Shown in pieces: positions 16,898-26,321 of a DNA stretch of 64,000 bases (its first letter is position 1; each line of letters starts with the position of its first letter). Source of the DNA: CAVTJX01 sp963735175 (lineage in GTDB: Bacteria > Electryoneota > RPQS01). The stretch covers positions 558,001 to 622,000 of the forward strand of contig CAVTJX010000016.1 in NCBI GenBank assembly GCA_963735175.1, written 5' to 3'. The notes under the pieces are model-generated. The model saw only the letters and a list, made by a program, of their open reading frames with translations. It ran no database searches and had not been told where the DNA came from. The position numbers and the translations under genes are program-made.

Positions 16898-17527
16898 CTA
16901 TTGGCCCTGCGAGGGCGGGTTCAAAGACGCCTGCGTTTCATGCAGCAGACCGTCCCAGGCGTGGAGTTGATCCCGCAAATCGTACTCGATTTCATCGGCA
17001 ACGGCAACATAGTCGCCGCCGGCCTGGGCCTTGTAGAGGCGGTCCAGCGTGGGTAGCAGGCGGCTGGCGGAGTCGATGATGCGCTGGCGCACGGGTAGCG
17101 CGGCGCCATCCTGGCAGGCATCGCGCGTGGTGTGGTCAAGGCCGGCAAGCACGAGTTTCAGGTCCTCAAGAAACGACGCCAGATCGTTGTTGGCCTTGAC
17201 ATCGTCGCCGATTCGGAAACTGCGACTGAGAGGCTTGGCGCGGTCGACGAGCTGCCGGGTCAGATTCGCGGCATCGGTGAGGGTTCGGTGTTTTAAAGCG
17301 AGCGGATCCTCGATCGTGAGTTCGAGGCGAGTGACGGCGCGGACCGGGGAACTGAGCTGTTGGCGGCGCTGCCAGCCGGCGGACAGGGGCTGGCCGTCCA
17401 GCAGGACCTGAGTAACGACGTGGCCCTGGGCGCGGACTTCGTCCTGGAGTTCAGCCAGCACGTCGCCCACCGCTTGCTCGCCTTCCGCCTGGCGGGCGAG
17501 GTCAAGACCGTTCAGCAAGATTTTCAT
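16898..17527 (-). CDS. Hypothetical helical protein at the end of the glycosylation block
   Basis: Start at ATG 17527 (MKILLNGLDL). The first 80 residues look like a compact alpha/beta domain (VLAELQDEVRAQGHVVTQVLLDG); the remaining 130 are helical with repeated Leu and Asp. I recognise no family. The gene begins inside the 3' end of the GT9 gene (26-base overlap), so it is translated together with the glycosyltransferases. It is the last gene of the long run that starts at flgF. A structural or regulatory partner of the glycosylation enzymes is one possibility (inference). Confidence 0.6.
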   Translation of the reverse strand: MKILLNGLDLARQAEGEQAVGDVLAELQDEVRAQGHVVTQVLLDGQPLSAGWQRRQQLSSPVRAVTRLELTIEDPLALKHRTLTDAANLTRQLVDRAKPLSRSFRIGDDVKANNDLASFLEDLKLVLAGLDHTTRDACQDGAALPVRQRIIDSASRLLPTLDRLYKAQAGGDYVAVADEIEYDLRDQLHAWDGLLHETQASLNPPSQGQ

Positions 17528-19163
17528 GATTGTCCTCGATGATATTCCATGTTTGGTTAATTTCGCAGGGAGAACCCGCAGCATCGCTAAGCGGAGTCAG
17601 CAGCGTTTGCAGGTCGCGGTAAAGCTGCGCGGTTTCCGCCGCCTGCTGCGCAAGATCATCGCCAGTCAGGCTGGCGCGGGTGATCGTACTGTAGGCTTGC
17701 AGGCTGCGCAGCAAGCCGTGGCGATTCAGGTGTTGTTCCAGCGACTGTTCGCAGTCCCCGAGCAACGCGGCAAGGTTTTGCACGGTGGTCAAGGTTTGCG
17801 GCAGCGCGGGCGAGGCCGCGGCAAGCTGGGAAGCAAAGCCGGAAGCCTGGCGAGCCAGCAAACGGGCGCGAGCCGCCGATGTGGACAGCGCGCGCGGAGC
17901 GTTGACCGACCCGACGGCCGGGCGTGTCCATTTTTCGAGCACGGCGAGCCAAGCGGAACGCAGCAGCCGGTTCAGGTCATCGCGTTCGTCGCTTCCGGTG
18001 TGAAAGAGACGGTCTAAATCGAGCAGGCCGTCCGTCCGGGAAAACCCGGTACGGTAGATGCGGCAAGACGTCAGATCGCGCTGCGGAGGAGCGTCGGACC
18101 AACCCAGTTCCCACTCCGCCAGCCCAGCCACGGCGTCTGCCGAAATACGCGCGGTGCAATCGGAGGTGGTGCAATTGTGGCGGGGCGAGCAGGGGAAACA
18201 CGCGCTATCGGGTTCGACGACGAGATGCCCGTCGCCGTACGGCGCGGTTTCGGAGGCCAACGCGCTGCCCAGAGTGATGTCGATGACGCGCGTACCCACA
18301 CCGGCGGCGATGTGCATGGGGCCGGAATCGTTGCTGATCAGCAAGCGACACTGAGCGAGCAAAGCCGCAAGTTCCGCCGGCGAAGTTTTACCCTGAAAAT
18401 CATGAATCCGCCGAAGTCCCGCGAAGGCGGCACTGACCGCGGCGTCGGGTTTGCCGCCGATGAGCACGATTTCAACACCGGTGTGGTGGCTGAAGCGCTC
18501 GGCAACACGGCGGAATTCTTCTATCGGCCAGGTCTTGCTCGCCTGCGAGGCTCCCGGATGGACGGCGATGAGGGTGCGATCTCCGGTGGGCGGGAGCAGC
18601 AAAGAACTTGAGTCAGCCCAAGCCGCGCGGGGAATGTCGAGGCAGCGACCGGTCTGCCACGGCACACCGTCAATGCAATTGGCGTAAACATCGACGAGGT
18701 TGAACTGGCACCAGGGACGCGCGAGGTTGGTGGCAAAGAAATAGCGCAGCCAGGGGGAATTGACGAGCTGGAGACCCTGGCGGTCGAGGGTTACCCCGCG
18801 ACCTTGCTCGGCGGCGAGCAGATAGTTCAACATCGTGAAGGGACGCGTATGGGTAAGGTTCCAGACTTCAGCGAAACCCTCCGCCTGCAAGTCGCGCACG
18901 AGGCCGCTGTAGAAAGCCGTAGCGCGCGCGAAGTCACCCGCTCGGCCAGCGGCCAGCGGCGGCAGCAGATCGGTCAAGCTGACGCGATGGATGTGATCAA
19001 TGCCGGGCACGAGTTCCGCCACACCCGCGAAAGCAGCTTCGACGAGGACATGAATCTCCGCGTCAGGATGCTTGAAGCGCAGGCGGCGAAAGAAGGGGAT
19101 GGACTGAATGATGTCGCCCATCCGCGTTAAACTCAGAATGAGGATCTTACGCGGCGTGGACAT
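17502..19163 (-). CDS. GT9 (heptosyltransferase-like) glycosyltransferase with helical C-terminal extension
   Basis: Residues 1-340 form a GT9 fold: KILILSLTRMGDIIQSIPFFRRL at the start, IAVHPGASQASKTWPIEEFRRVA and the donor-binding ISNDSGPMHIAAGVGT. A CSPRHNCTTSDC cysteine group follows. Residues 380-553 are a helical extension not found in LPS heptosyltransferases, but a related one is in the neighbour at 19147. Overlap with that gene is 17 bases. The position next to flagellins and Maf-type genes suggests transfer of a sugar to flagellin rather than to LPS core (inference). Confidence 0.85.
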   Translation of the reverse strand: MSTPRKILILSLTRMGDIIQSIPFFRRLRFKHPDAEIHVLVEAAFAGVAELVPGIDHIHRVSLTDLLPPLAAGRAGDFARATAFYSGLVRDLQAEGFAEVWNLTHTRPFTMLNYLLAAEQGRGVTLDRQGLQLVNSPWLRYFFATNLARPWCQFNLVDVYANCIDGVPWQTGRCLDIPRAAWADSSSLLLPPTGDRTLIAVHPGASQASKTWPIEEFRRVAERFSHHTGVEIVLIGGKPDAAVSAAFAGLRRIHDFQGKTSPAELAALLAQCRLLISNDSGPMHIAAGVGTRVIDITLGSALASETAPYGDGHLVVEPDSACFPCSPRHNCTTSDCTARISADAVAGLAEWELGWSDAPPQRDLTSCRIYRTGFSRTDGLLDLDRLFHTGSDERDDLNRLLRSAWLAVLEKWTRPAVGSVNAPRALSTSAARARLLARQASGFASQLAAASPALPQTLTTVQNLAALLGDCEQSLEQHLNRHGLLRSLQAYSTITRASLTGDDLAQQAAETAQLYRDLQTLLTPLSDAAGSPCEINQTWNIIEDNHENLAERS

Positions 19164-20763
19164 GGCCCTGCCGGGTACTCTTTACAGTGTTTTCAAGCAT
19201 TGCGTCAAAGAGCGTCACGCCGCGGCGAAGAAAGTCAACAGTACCGCGCAGATCCGCGAGGTACGCGTGCAGCTCGTTCGTCCGAACGGTGCTGAGGCGC
19301 ACGAGCAGGAAACGGCAGAAGGGCGCGAGGTCGGCGTGTTCGGTCATCACGGTCCGCAGTTCTTCCTGCCAGACCACCTGGCGGGCCAGCCTGTCCTCCA
19401 GCGAGGCATCCGGGGTCGCGGTTTCCACACTGCGCAACGCCACCTCGGCTCCGGTCAGGATTTCGCGCAACCGTTGTATTCCGGGAGTAAAGCGGGCGGT
19501 CAGATTCGGATCCAGCGGGGCGGACGGGACATCGGTACCATCCAGTAGAGCGCTCCAGAATTTGCGGTACAACGGGATCATGCTTCTCTCTGTGTGGGAT
19601 GCGTTCATGCGGCGCAGTGAATATTCACCCGTCGGCGTGAGTCTGGTTTCGAAGATACGGATACCGGACAAGAGTCGGGCACGGGATGCCAGTTCGCCGG
19701 GCGCGGCTAGCAGCACATTCAGAACATGGCCGACATCTACCTGCCGGTGACAGGCGAATGACGCGCACACATCCCGGTAGCCGCAGGGTGAACAGGCCAG
19801 GTCCGGCTCGATCACGATGTGGCCACTGCCCCAGGGCGCGGTGTCCTTGGCGGACGCCGGGCCGAGGTAGATGCCAAGGGACGGTGTTCCCACGGCGGTC
19901 GCGACGTGAATCGTGCCTGTGTCGTTGCTGACGAGCCGCTGCGCGCGACGCACTACGGCGGCCAGTCCGCCAATTTGCGTCTGACCAACCAGCGAGACCG
20001 CGATGCCTCCCGAACGGTGAACAATCTCCTCGCCCAGCGCGCGCTCATCACTTGCGCCGACCAATACGGATTGTAAACCGCGGTTCGCGAGTTCGACAGC
20101 GAGGCTGGCAAAACTTGCAGCGGGCCACTGCCGCGAAGGACTGCTGGCGCCGGCCTGAAGGACCACATAGGGACGTTCCGCCGAAACACCGGCCGACTGA
20201 AGCAGGGCCACGGCGTCGCGATCATCCTCGTCTGACACCGACATTTCGAGACGATATTCGCCATCGCGCACGGCGTTCATGCGCAGATAGATTTCGACGA
20301 GATTGAAGGGATTAAGTGTCCGGTCCTGGATCACGCTGAAGAGGTAGTGAAACCACTCGCCGCAGTTGCGCATCTGGCTGTCGGCCTGGCGGTGCAGACC
20401 CCACGTCGTTTGCGTCGACAGCAGCCCGCAGAGCGTGGCGGAGAGCGGCGTATGCGAGAGATTGACCACGAGGTCCGCGCCGAGGAGCCTCTGATCCGCG
20501 AGCAATTCCGACAGTTGCCGATACGCGGCAGGAAGATTACCGCGACGCGCGTCCAGTTGCACGGCCAGCGTGTCGACATCCAGCGGCAGCACCTCCGAAA
20601 CCATTGGCAGACGCGCTGCGACGCCGGCGAAGCGATCAAAGACGAGCATGGTGATGCGGCATCCGGGGTACCGGCGCTCCAGCGAGCGCAGCAGCGGACC
20701 GCTCTGGATGATGTCACCCATCCGCGTGAAGTTGACCACTACAATGCGGCGCACGGCGCTCAT
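19147..20763 (-). CDS. GT9 glycosyltransferase, paralogue of 17502
   Basis: The 538-residue protein has RRIVVVNFTRMGDIIQSGPLL at the N-terminus, YVVLQAGASSPSRQWP and LVSNDTGTIHVATAVGTPSLG in the donor-binding half, and a CSPCGYRDVCASFACHR cysteine group. As in the downstream gene, a helical extension of about 150 residues follows, sharing the pattern IRIFETRL...SALLDG. It overlaps the upstream gene by ATGA. The two appear to be a tandem duplication. Substrates are unknown. Confidence 0.85.
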   Translation of the reverse strand: MSAVRRIVVVNFTRMGDIIQSGPLLRSLERRYPGCRITMLVFDRFAGVAARLPMVSEVLPLDVDTLAVQLDARRGNLPAAYRQLSELLADQRLLGADLVVNLSHTPLSATLCGLLSTQTTWGLHRQADSQMRNCGEWFHYLFSVIQDRTLNPFNLVEIYLRMNAVRDGEYRLEMSVSDEDDRDAVALLQSAGVSAERPYVVLQAGASSPSRQWPAASFASLAVELANRGLQSVLVGASDERALGEEIVHRSGGIAVSLVGQTQIGGLAAVVRRAQRLVSNDTGTIHVATAVGTPSLGIYLGPASAKDTAPWGSGHIVIEPDLACSPCGYRDVCASFACHRQVDVGHVLNVLLAAPGELASRARLLSGIRIFETRLTPTGEYSLRRMNASHTERSMIPLYRKFWSALLDGTDVPSAPLDPNLTARFTPGIQRLREILTGAEVALRSVETATPDASLEDRLARQVVWQEELRTVMTEHADLAPFCRFLLVRLSTVRTNELHAYLADLRGTVDFLRRGVTLFDAMLENTVKSTRQGHVHAA

Positions 20764-22601
20764 TGAATGACGCCCTTTTCGCGGCCCCAGTCGCGGAATT
20801 CCTTCATCAACAGAAACAGACCCTCGGGACGCGACAGTTCGCCCTTGCCGAGTTCAATGCGCGAAACGATGGCATCCAGATTCAATTCCTCGGTATCGGG
20901 AAAAGCCGCGAGGAAATCCTGAAGTTCGCGGTCGTCACCGGCAGCCGCTTTTAGTGAGGCGGCATAGTTGGCGCTGGGCCGGCGCTCGGCAAGGCCGTGG
21001 AGACGAGCCTCGAGGAAGTCGAGCGCGCTGCGCATGCGGTGTTCATACGTGTGTTCGCGCAGCACCCGTTCGCGAGCGCGCGCGGCCATCGCCTTACGTT
21101 CAGCTTCATGCGATAAATAGTATTCGATCATTTCCGGCAGTTCTTCCGGACGGCGGAAGACGGCGAGTTCGGTCCCGGTCGCAAACAGCTCCGCCAGTTC
21201 GCTGCGCTCATCCACTAACTGAAAGGCGCCACAAGCCGCGACTTCGAACGTGCGCGGGTTTACGAAATCGCCCGCGGGGTTGACGCCTTCGTGATTCGGC
21301 GAACTGTGCAAATTGAGGTTCACAGGGGTGGCATTGTAGATCGCCACCGTCTCTTCCGTGGTGACGCGGCGACCATTCTCCTGGACGCGGGAAGACACAG
21401 CACACTTCGCAGGCCAGTCGCAACCCCAGATTTTGAAATCCTCCAGACCGAGCCCGGCGAATAGCGTCTGGCGGTTGTGATAACCCGCGCCGACGAAGGA
21501 GACAGCGGAACCAAAGCGCGCGCGTTCGGCGACGGTAAGGTTCAACGGCTTGTGAACTTCCGGATTGGCGGCACAGGGCAAATAGGCAACATGGCGCGCC
21601 CCCGCTTGCCGCAATTCATCATGGAAGACGCCGCGCTGAATGGTGAAGACCGCGTCGAAATGCCTCGCTAATTCGCGCCAGTAGGAAAAGACCCGGAAAT
21701 CCTCAACGAACCAGAGGGCGGAGTGAATCCCGGCATGGCGCAATTCCTCCAATGCCGGGGGAAGCAGCGGCGTTTGCGCAACCGCCCAGACGAGATCGGC
21801 TCTCCAGTCGAGGGCACGGGCCACGATGGTTTCCGCCAAATGGGTCGTGAGCAGCCCCTGCAGCATGTGACGATGGCGCACGTCGGCGGTCACCGTCTCG
21901 GCATGCTTGAACAGGGGGTAATACGGCGAAAGGTCGAGTAGTTCCACCTGATGGCCGAGGGCACGAAAGGCGTCGGCGCAATGAAAGGCCGTGGGCAGCG
22001 AGCCGCCATAAAGCGGCGTGGGCACGAGGATGCGCATGGGGCGGCCGGGTGTGGTGGCTGATTCGAACCGTCGCCACACGAGATCATATTCCTCGCGGTG
22101 CAACCGATAACCGGCGGTGGCGCCAATCGCAAGCGCACGGGTGGACCCAAGCGAATCGCGAAGCGCCGCGATATTTTCCAAACCTACCACCCACATCACT
22201 TCGAGCGTGCACGGCTCCCAGACAGAAAGTTGCAACGCTTTGCGGGCGATGGCGGCATCCGTTTCCACGCAGAGCACACGCAGCCGTGACTCGACATCGC
22301 GTTCTAACGCGAACTTTTGCAGCGCGCTAACCAGGTAGCCGAGACCGGGGCCGAACACAACCGCAGTGACGACCTGATCAGGCGTTTCCTGTAGTGCCGC
22401 GTCCAGCGCCGGGCGCCATTCTTCAAACTGTGCCGCCGCTTCCCGCTCCGGATCGACCGCGGAGTGCAGGCGCGCGCCGCGGCAGGTGAGCGTGGGGCTG
22501 CCGTCACGGGCGTGCTCCGTGGGCAGATCAGCGGCGGCGCTGACTGCGGAGCGACTCGCCGGGTCGCGCAGAAAGCGCGCAATATCAGAATCAGGCGTCA
22601 C
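20760..22601 (-). CDS. Maf-N-like domain fused to a CgeB-type glycosyltransferase
   Basis: GTG start at 22601. Residues about 40-185 resemble the N-terminal half of motility accessory factor proteins (LHSAVDPEREA, VVFGPGLGYLVSALQKF, CVETDAAIARKAL). Residues about 190-560 are a GT-B glycosyltransferase of the CgeB/DUF3880 kind (RILVPTPLYGGSLPTAFHCADAFRALGHQVE, SFVGAGYHNRQTL, HEGVNPAGDFVNPRTFEVAACGAFQLVDERSEL, REHTYEHR). Overlaps the upstream gene by 11 bases. The pairing links Maf-type flagellin recognition to a second sugar transferase (inference). Confidence 0.75.
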   Translation of the reverse strand: MTPDSDIARFLRDPASRSAVSAAADLPTEHARDGSPTLTCRGARLHSAVDPEREAAAQFEEWRPALDAALQETPDQVVTAVVFGPGLGYLVSALQKFALERDVESRLRVLCVETDAAIARKALQLSVWEPCTLEVMWVVGLENIAALRDSLGSTRALAIGATAGYRLHREEYDLVWRRFESATTPGRPMRILVPTPLYGGSLPTAFHCADAFRALGHQVELLDLSPYYPLFKHAETVTADVRHRHMLQGLLTTHLAETIVARALDWRADLVWAVAQTPLLPPALEELRHAGIHSALWFVEDFRVFSYWRELARHFDAVFTIQRGVFHDELRQAGARHVAYLPCAANPEVHKPLNLTVAERARFGSAVSFVGAGYHNRQTLFAGLGLEDFKIWGCDWPAKCAVSSRVQENGRRVTTEETVAIYNATPVNLNLHSSPNHEGVNPAGDFVNPRTFEVAACGAFQLVDERSELAELFATGTELAVFRRPEELPEMIEYYLSHEAERKAMAARARERVLREHTYEHRMRSALDFLEARLHGLAERRPSANYAASLKAAAGDDRELQDFLAAFPDTEELNLDAIVSRIELGKGELSRPEGLFLLMKEFRDWGREKGVIQ

Positions 22602-24795
22602 GTTGGGACTCCGTTACGCAAGTAGTTTCGAGAATGGAAGGCAGACTGGCGGGGTGAAGCATTTCCGTTCCCCGCAAAGGCAATCCGCCGTCAAGCACGT
22701 GAAAGACGCGGCGATTCAGAGCCCGCGGCAAGCCGAGTATTCGTTCCAGTCCGGCGCGCATCGACAGAAACTTAGGCGGCATTGCAGAGCCGCCGTGATC
22801 ATCGTTAATTTCGCGATTTGCAGCCCGCGCATAGGCGCCATTTTGATGACCCAAATCGAGGCCGACCAATGCCACCGGCACGGATAACGACGAAACGCTG
22901 AGAGCGAAATCGAGCGCGGGAATGGCGGAACTGCCGCCGCGCGTTTCCAGCGCTTCGCCGGAATATAACGCAAGATCCGCGCGCGCGATAGCGGCGGGGT
23001 GCGTCGCCGGGAAGACGATCACGCGAGCCGATGCGGGTACGTCGGCCAAGTCAGCCAAAACAGTGTCGCGACCCTCGAGGGCGATGATCCAATCCGGGCT
23101 GATTTTCATAGCCTGTAGTGGCGGAACCGCGCCGCTCGCGGCAACAATGGTAACAGATTCCCGCGCGATTCGCAGGAAATCGGTGCAGGCATCGAGGCTG
23201 GGACCCGCGCCCACAACGATGATCGGCTTGTTGGCGGCGAGGCGCACGCTTACGGCACGCGGCAACGCGGTTAGACGCGCGCTGTTGGCGGCTTCGTGGA
23301 CCGGGAGAACCGACTCATAGGCTGATCGCGACGCCTGCTCCGCCCGCAGGATGTGAAGGAATCCCGCGAAGGCAGTATGCTCGTGCTGCGCGAGTCGCAA
23401 CAGATACGGGGCAATGAGCAAGGTGGCGTCGCCGGGTAGCTCGCGGCTGAAGTTTGTCACCGCGCTGAGCGTCGCGGCGCGAATGATTCGCACCTGCGGC
23501 GAGGTGAAGTAGGGAGCGCTGGGGCGGTGCGCGCGAGCCAACTGGTAGAGCGCGACATCCGGTTCGATGACGGTGACCGTATGCGTTTCACCGCACGAGG
23601 CGAGGACCGCTTCGGGCAGATAGCCGAGGCCGCCACCCAGAATCACCGTGTGTCCGGTATCCGTACTCCCGTGCTGCTGGGAGATGTCGCGAGCTTCCGC
23701 AGCGGGATCGATCCGGCTGTGCAGCAGTACGCCCGTCGGCACGTGCAGCGCCGTGGGCTCACCGGATCGGGCCGGGAGGATTTCGAATTCGGCCAGCGGC
23801 AACATCAGGCAACCTCTACAGGACATAAGAGTAGACGCGGACTCGGCGCAATGAGACATGGTTTCAACAGTCCAGCCGGGATTCTGCAGGACCGCGGCTC
23901 GCGCGGTGTACGGGCCCGTGTGAACGGCCAGGGCGCCACCAAAATAGAGTCCGATTACCGGCACGCATAAGGCGGCGGCGAGGTGAAGCGCACCGGTGTC
24001 GGGTCCGATGATCAGTTCACGCGCGGCCATTTCGGTCCAGAGTTCCATCAGGCCTGTGCGGCCGCGGAGGTCGCGGATTTGACCGAAGGATTCAATGGCG
24101 GCGATTGTCAAGGGATCGCCCGGTTGCGGCCGCTGTTGGCCGTACAGACACACAGGACAAGCGAATCGCTCCGCCAGATGCGCGGCGAGTTCGGCGAGCC
24201 ATTCGCGGGGAATGGTTCGATAAGGCTTTCCGGCATCACACAGCAGACCGATCCCCTCGCGGCCAACATCCTCTCCCCACTCCCGGGCAAGGGGTCCAGT
24301 TCACGCGGCACGTGCGAACCGGAACACCATGACGCCCAGAGGTCGCCGAGGTGCAGCGGTAGCGGTGTGCCGGATGTGAAAGCGCGCTCGAGGCGCTGAA
24401 TTTCATCCGGGACGATCAGGCCGTTGCCATTACGGCGGTAGCCACGAATCACAGCGGGTTGTGTTTGTTCGGCGACAATTACGGCCGCAATAGAACGCGA
24501 GAAGCACATAGGCCTCATGCACATCACATTGCGGGAATTGCCGCCAAAGCCGCTCCAGTTCCGACAGCAATTCCGCCTGAGTCTCGGGACGCCGCGCCAG
24601 GGTCGTCAGGCGCGCCAGATCGACCGGCCACACGGCGTCCACTTCGGGGAAGCGACGGGCGAGGTCAGCATAGCGCGCGTCGAGACAGAGCACACGGCGC
24701 AATTCCGGGCGGGAGTTGCGCAATGAGCTGAGGAGGACGCGGGTTTGCATCACGTCGCCGAGCCGCGACCATTGGAAGACTACGGCCTCAGGCAT
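22591..24795 (-). CDS. GT9-Maf fusion, flagellin glycosylation candidate (two frame breaks)
   Basis: ATG 24795 overlaps the upstream TGA. Residues 1-330 are GT9-like (VVFQWSRLGDVMQTRVLLSSL, then IIGPDTGALHLAAALCVPVIGLYFGG). Residues 370-735 are a Maf/DUF115 protein: LLHSRIDPAAEA, VILGGGLGYLPEAV, then the MptE-like core KPIIVVGAGPSLDACTDF, SPDWIIALEG and VPVALVGLDLG. Maf enzymes attach nonulosonic acids such as pseudaminic acid to flagellin. One base is extra near 24475 and one is missing near 24285, in a C-run, which together give an uninterrupted 735-codon gene. A GT9-Maf fusion is an architecture I do not know from model systems. Confidence 0.78.
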
Positions 24796-26321
24796 GCTGG
24801 AGCTGCCGGGCGCCGATGTGACGCATGACGTCCGTGGCCGCCTGATGATTGGGATCGATCTCCAGCACACGCTGACAGAGGTCCATCGCCGCGGCGAGAT
24901 CGCCCGCTTTCCAGTACGCACCGCAGAGGCTGAAGAGGAAATTGGTGTCGTCGGGAAAACGTTCGAGATACTTCTGGAGCGGTTCGACGGCCAGGCGCGG
25001 CTGACCGCTTTCGACGGCGCTGCGATAGAAGTAAAAGAGCGCCTCGGCGTTGTAGGGTTCGCCATCCAGCACGCGGCGGAAGTGCTCGAGCGCCTCCGTG
25101 TGCATGTGGCGCTGGGCCATAGAAAGGCCGACGCCGAATTCGCCCTTCAGGGTCTCGGGATTGCGGGCGAGGGCATTCATGAAGCCGAGCATGGCGGCTT
25201 GCCAGTTTTCCTGCAGGATCGCCAGAGCGCCTAAACCGAGATACGGACGTTCGGAATTAGTGTCGAGCTTGATCGCTTCGTAGTAGGCCTTCTCGGCTTC
25301 TTCAACGCGGTTCATGCGGGCGAGACAGTTACCCAGGGTCTGCCAGGTCTCAAAGCCGTCTTCGCGGCCCAGTGCCAGGCGCTGCGTGACTAACGATTGC
25401 AGCATGGCCGTAGCGGCTTCAATCTCGCCCGCAGCGTAGAGTTCGCGCGCCTGTTCAAGAGTCGCGGGAGTAGCCGGAGCCTGCGGCGCGGAGTTCATTT
25501 CACGGTAGGTGCCGCGGCCTCCGTCCCACGTGATGGTGTAGCCATGACGGGCAAGGATCTGGGCTTCGTCGGGGACCAACTGGTCAGACCAGGTTTTCAA
25601 AAAGCGTTCGAGATTCTGGGCGTCATGTTCCTTACGGCCGGGGCTGGCTTCTTCGTGATGAATGACCGTCGCCTCGGCGCAATAGCGAACACGATAGCCC
25701 TGGGCGCGCAGGCGGAAGCAGAAATCGACGTCTTCGAAGCCATTCCTGTAGCCTTCGTCAAAACCACCGACGCGCGTGAAGACAGTGGAGGGTACCGCCA
25801 TGCAAGCGGCGGTGACGGCCTGCATGTCGCGCGATTCACAGACCGCGGGATGGTTGGAGGCAAAGTGCTGCAGGATGTGATAGGGAATGCCGCGTTCGCT
25901 GACCGCCACTCCGGCATGCTGCACGGTGCCATCGGGATACAGAAGCTTCGCGCCTACCGCGCCGGTTTTGTCAACCCGCACGGCCGCCAGCAGCGTATCA
26001 AGCCAGCCGGAAAGCACACGGGTGTCGTTGTTGAGAAAGACCAGAACTTCGCCCGCGGCGACGCGCGCGCCGAGATTGCAGGCGGCGGCGAATCCGCGAT
26101 TATCCGTCTGACGCAGCACGATGACATCCCCTTCCAGGGTTTCCAGCAGGCGCGGCGTTTCGTCGGTGGAATGATTGTCGACGATAATCAGTTCGTAGGA
26201 TGCCCGGTCGGTCATCTGCGTGAGCGACTCGAGACATTCGCCGAGTCAGGCGCGCGCGGTTATATACCGGCATGATGATCGAAGCGTCAAAGCGGCGGGA
26301 AGGGCGTTCAGCGGAGTTCAT
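24788..26321 (-). CDS. GT2 glycosyltransferase with C-terminal TPR repeats (one extra base)
   Basis: Starts at ATG 26321. The GT-A domain begins ASIIMPVYNRARLT. After dropping one base near 26250 it continues ECLESLTQMTDRASYELIIVDNHSTDET, FLNNDTRVLSGWL (DxD-like), and VGGFDEGYRNGFEDVDFCFRL (ED and acceptor site). From about residue 270 there are TPR repeats (YYEAIKLDTNSERPYLGLGALA, ALEHFRRVLDGEPYNAEALF, LCQRVLEIDPNHQAA). TPR-glycosyltransferase fusions occur in protein glycosylation, where the repeats bind the acceptor. Flagellin is the likely acceptor given the neighbours (inference). Confidence 0.82.
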
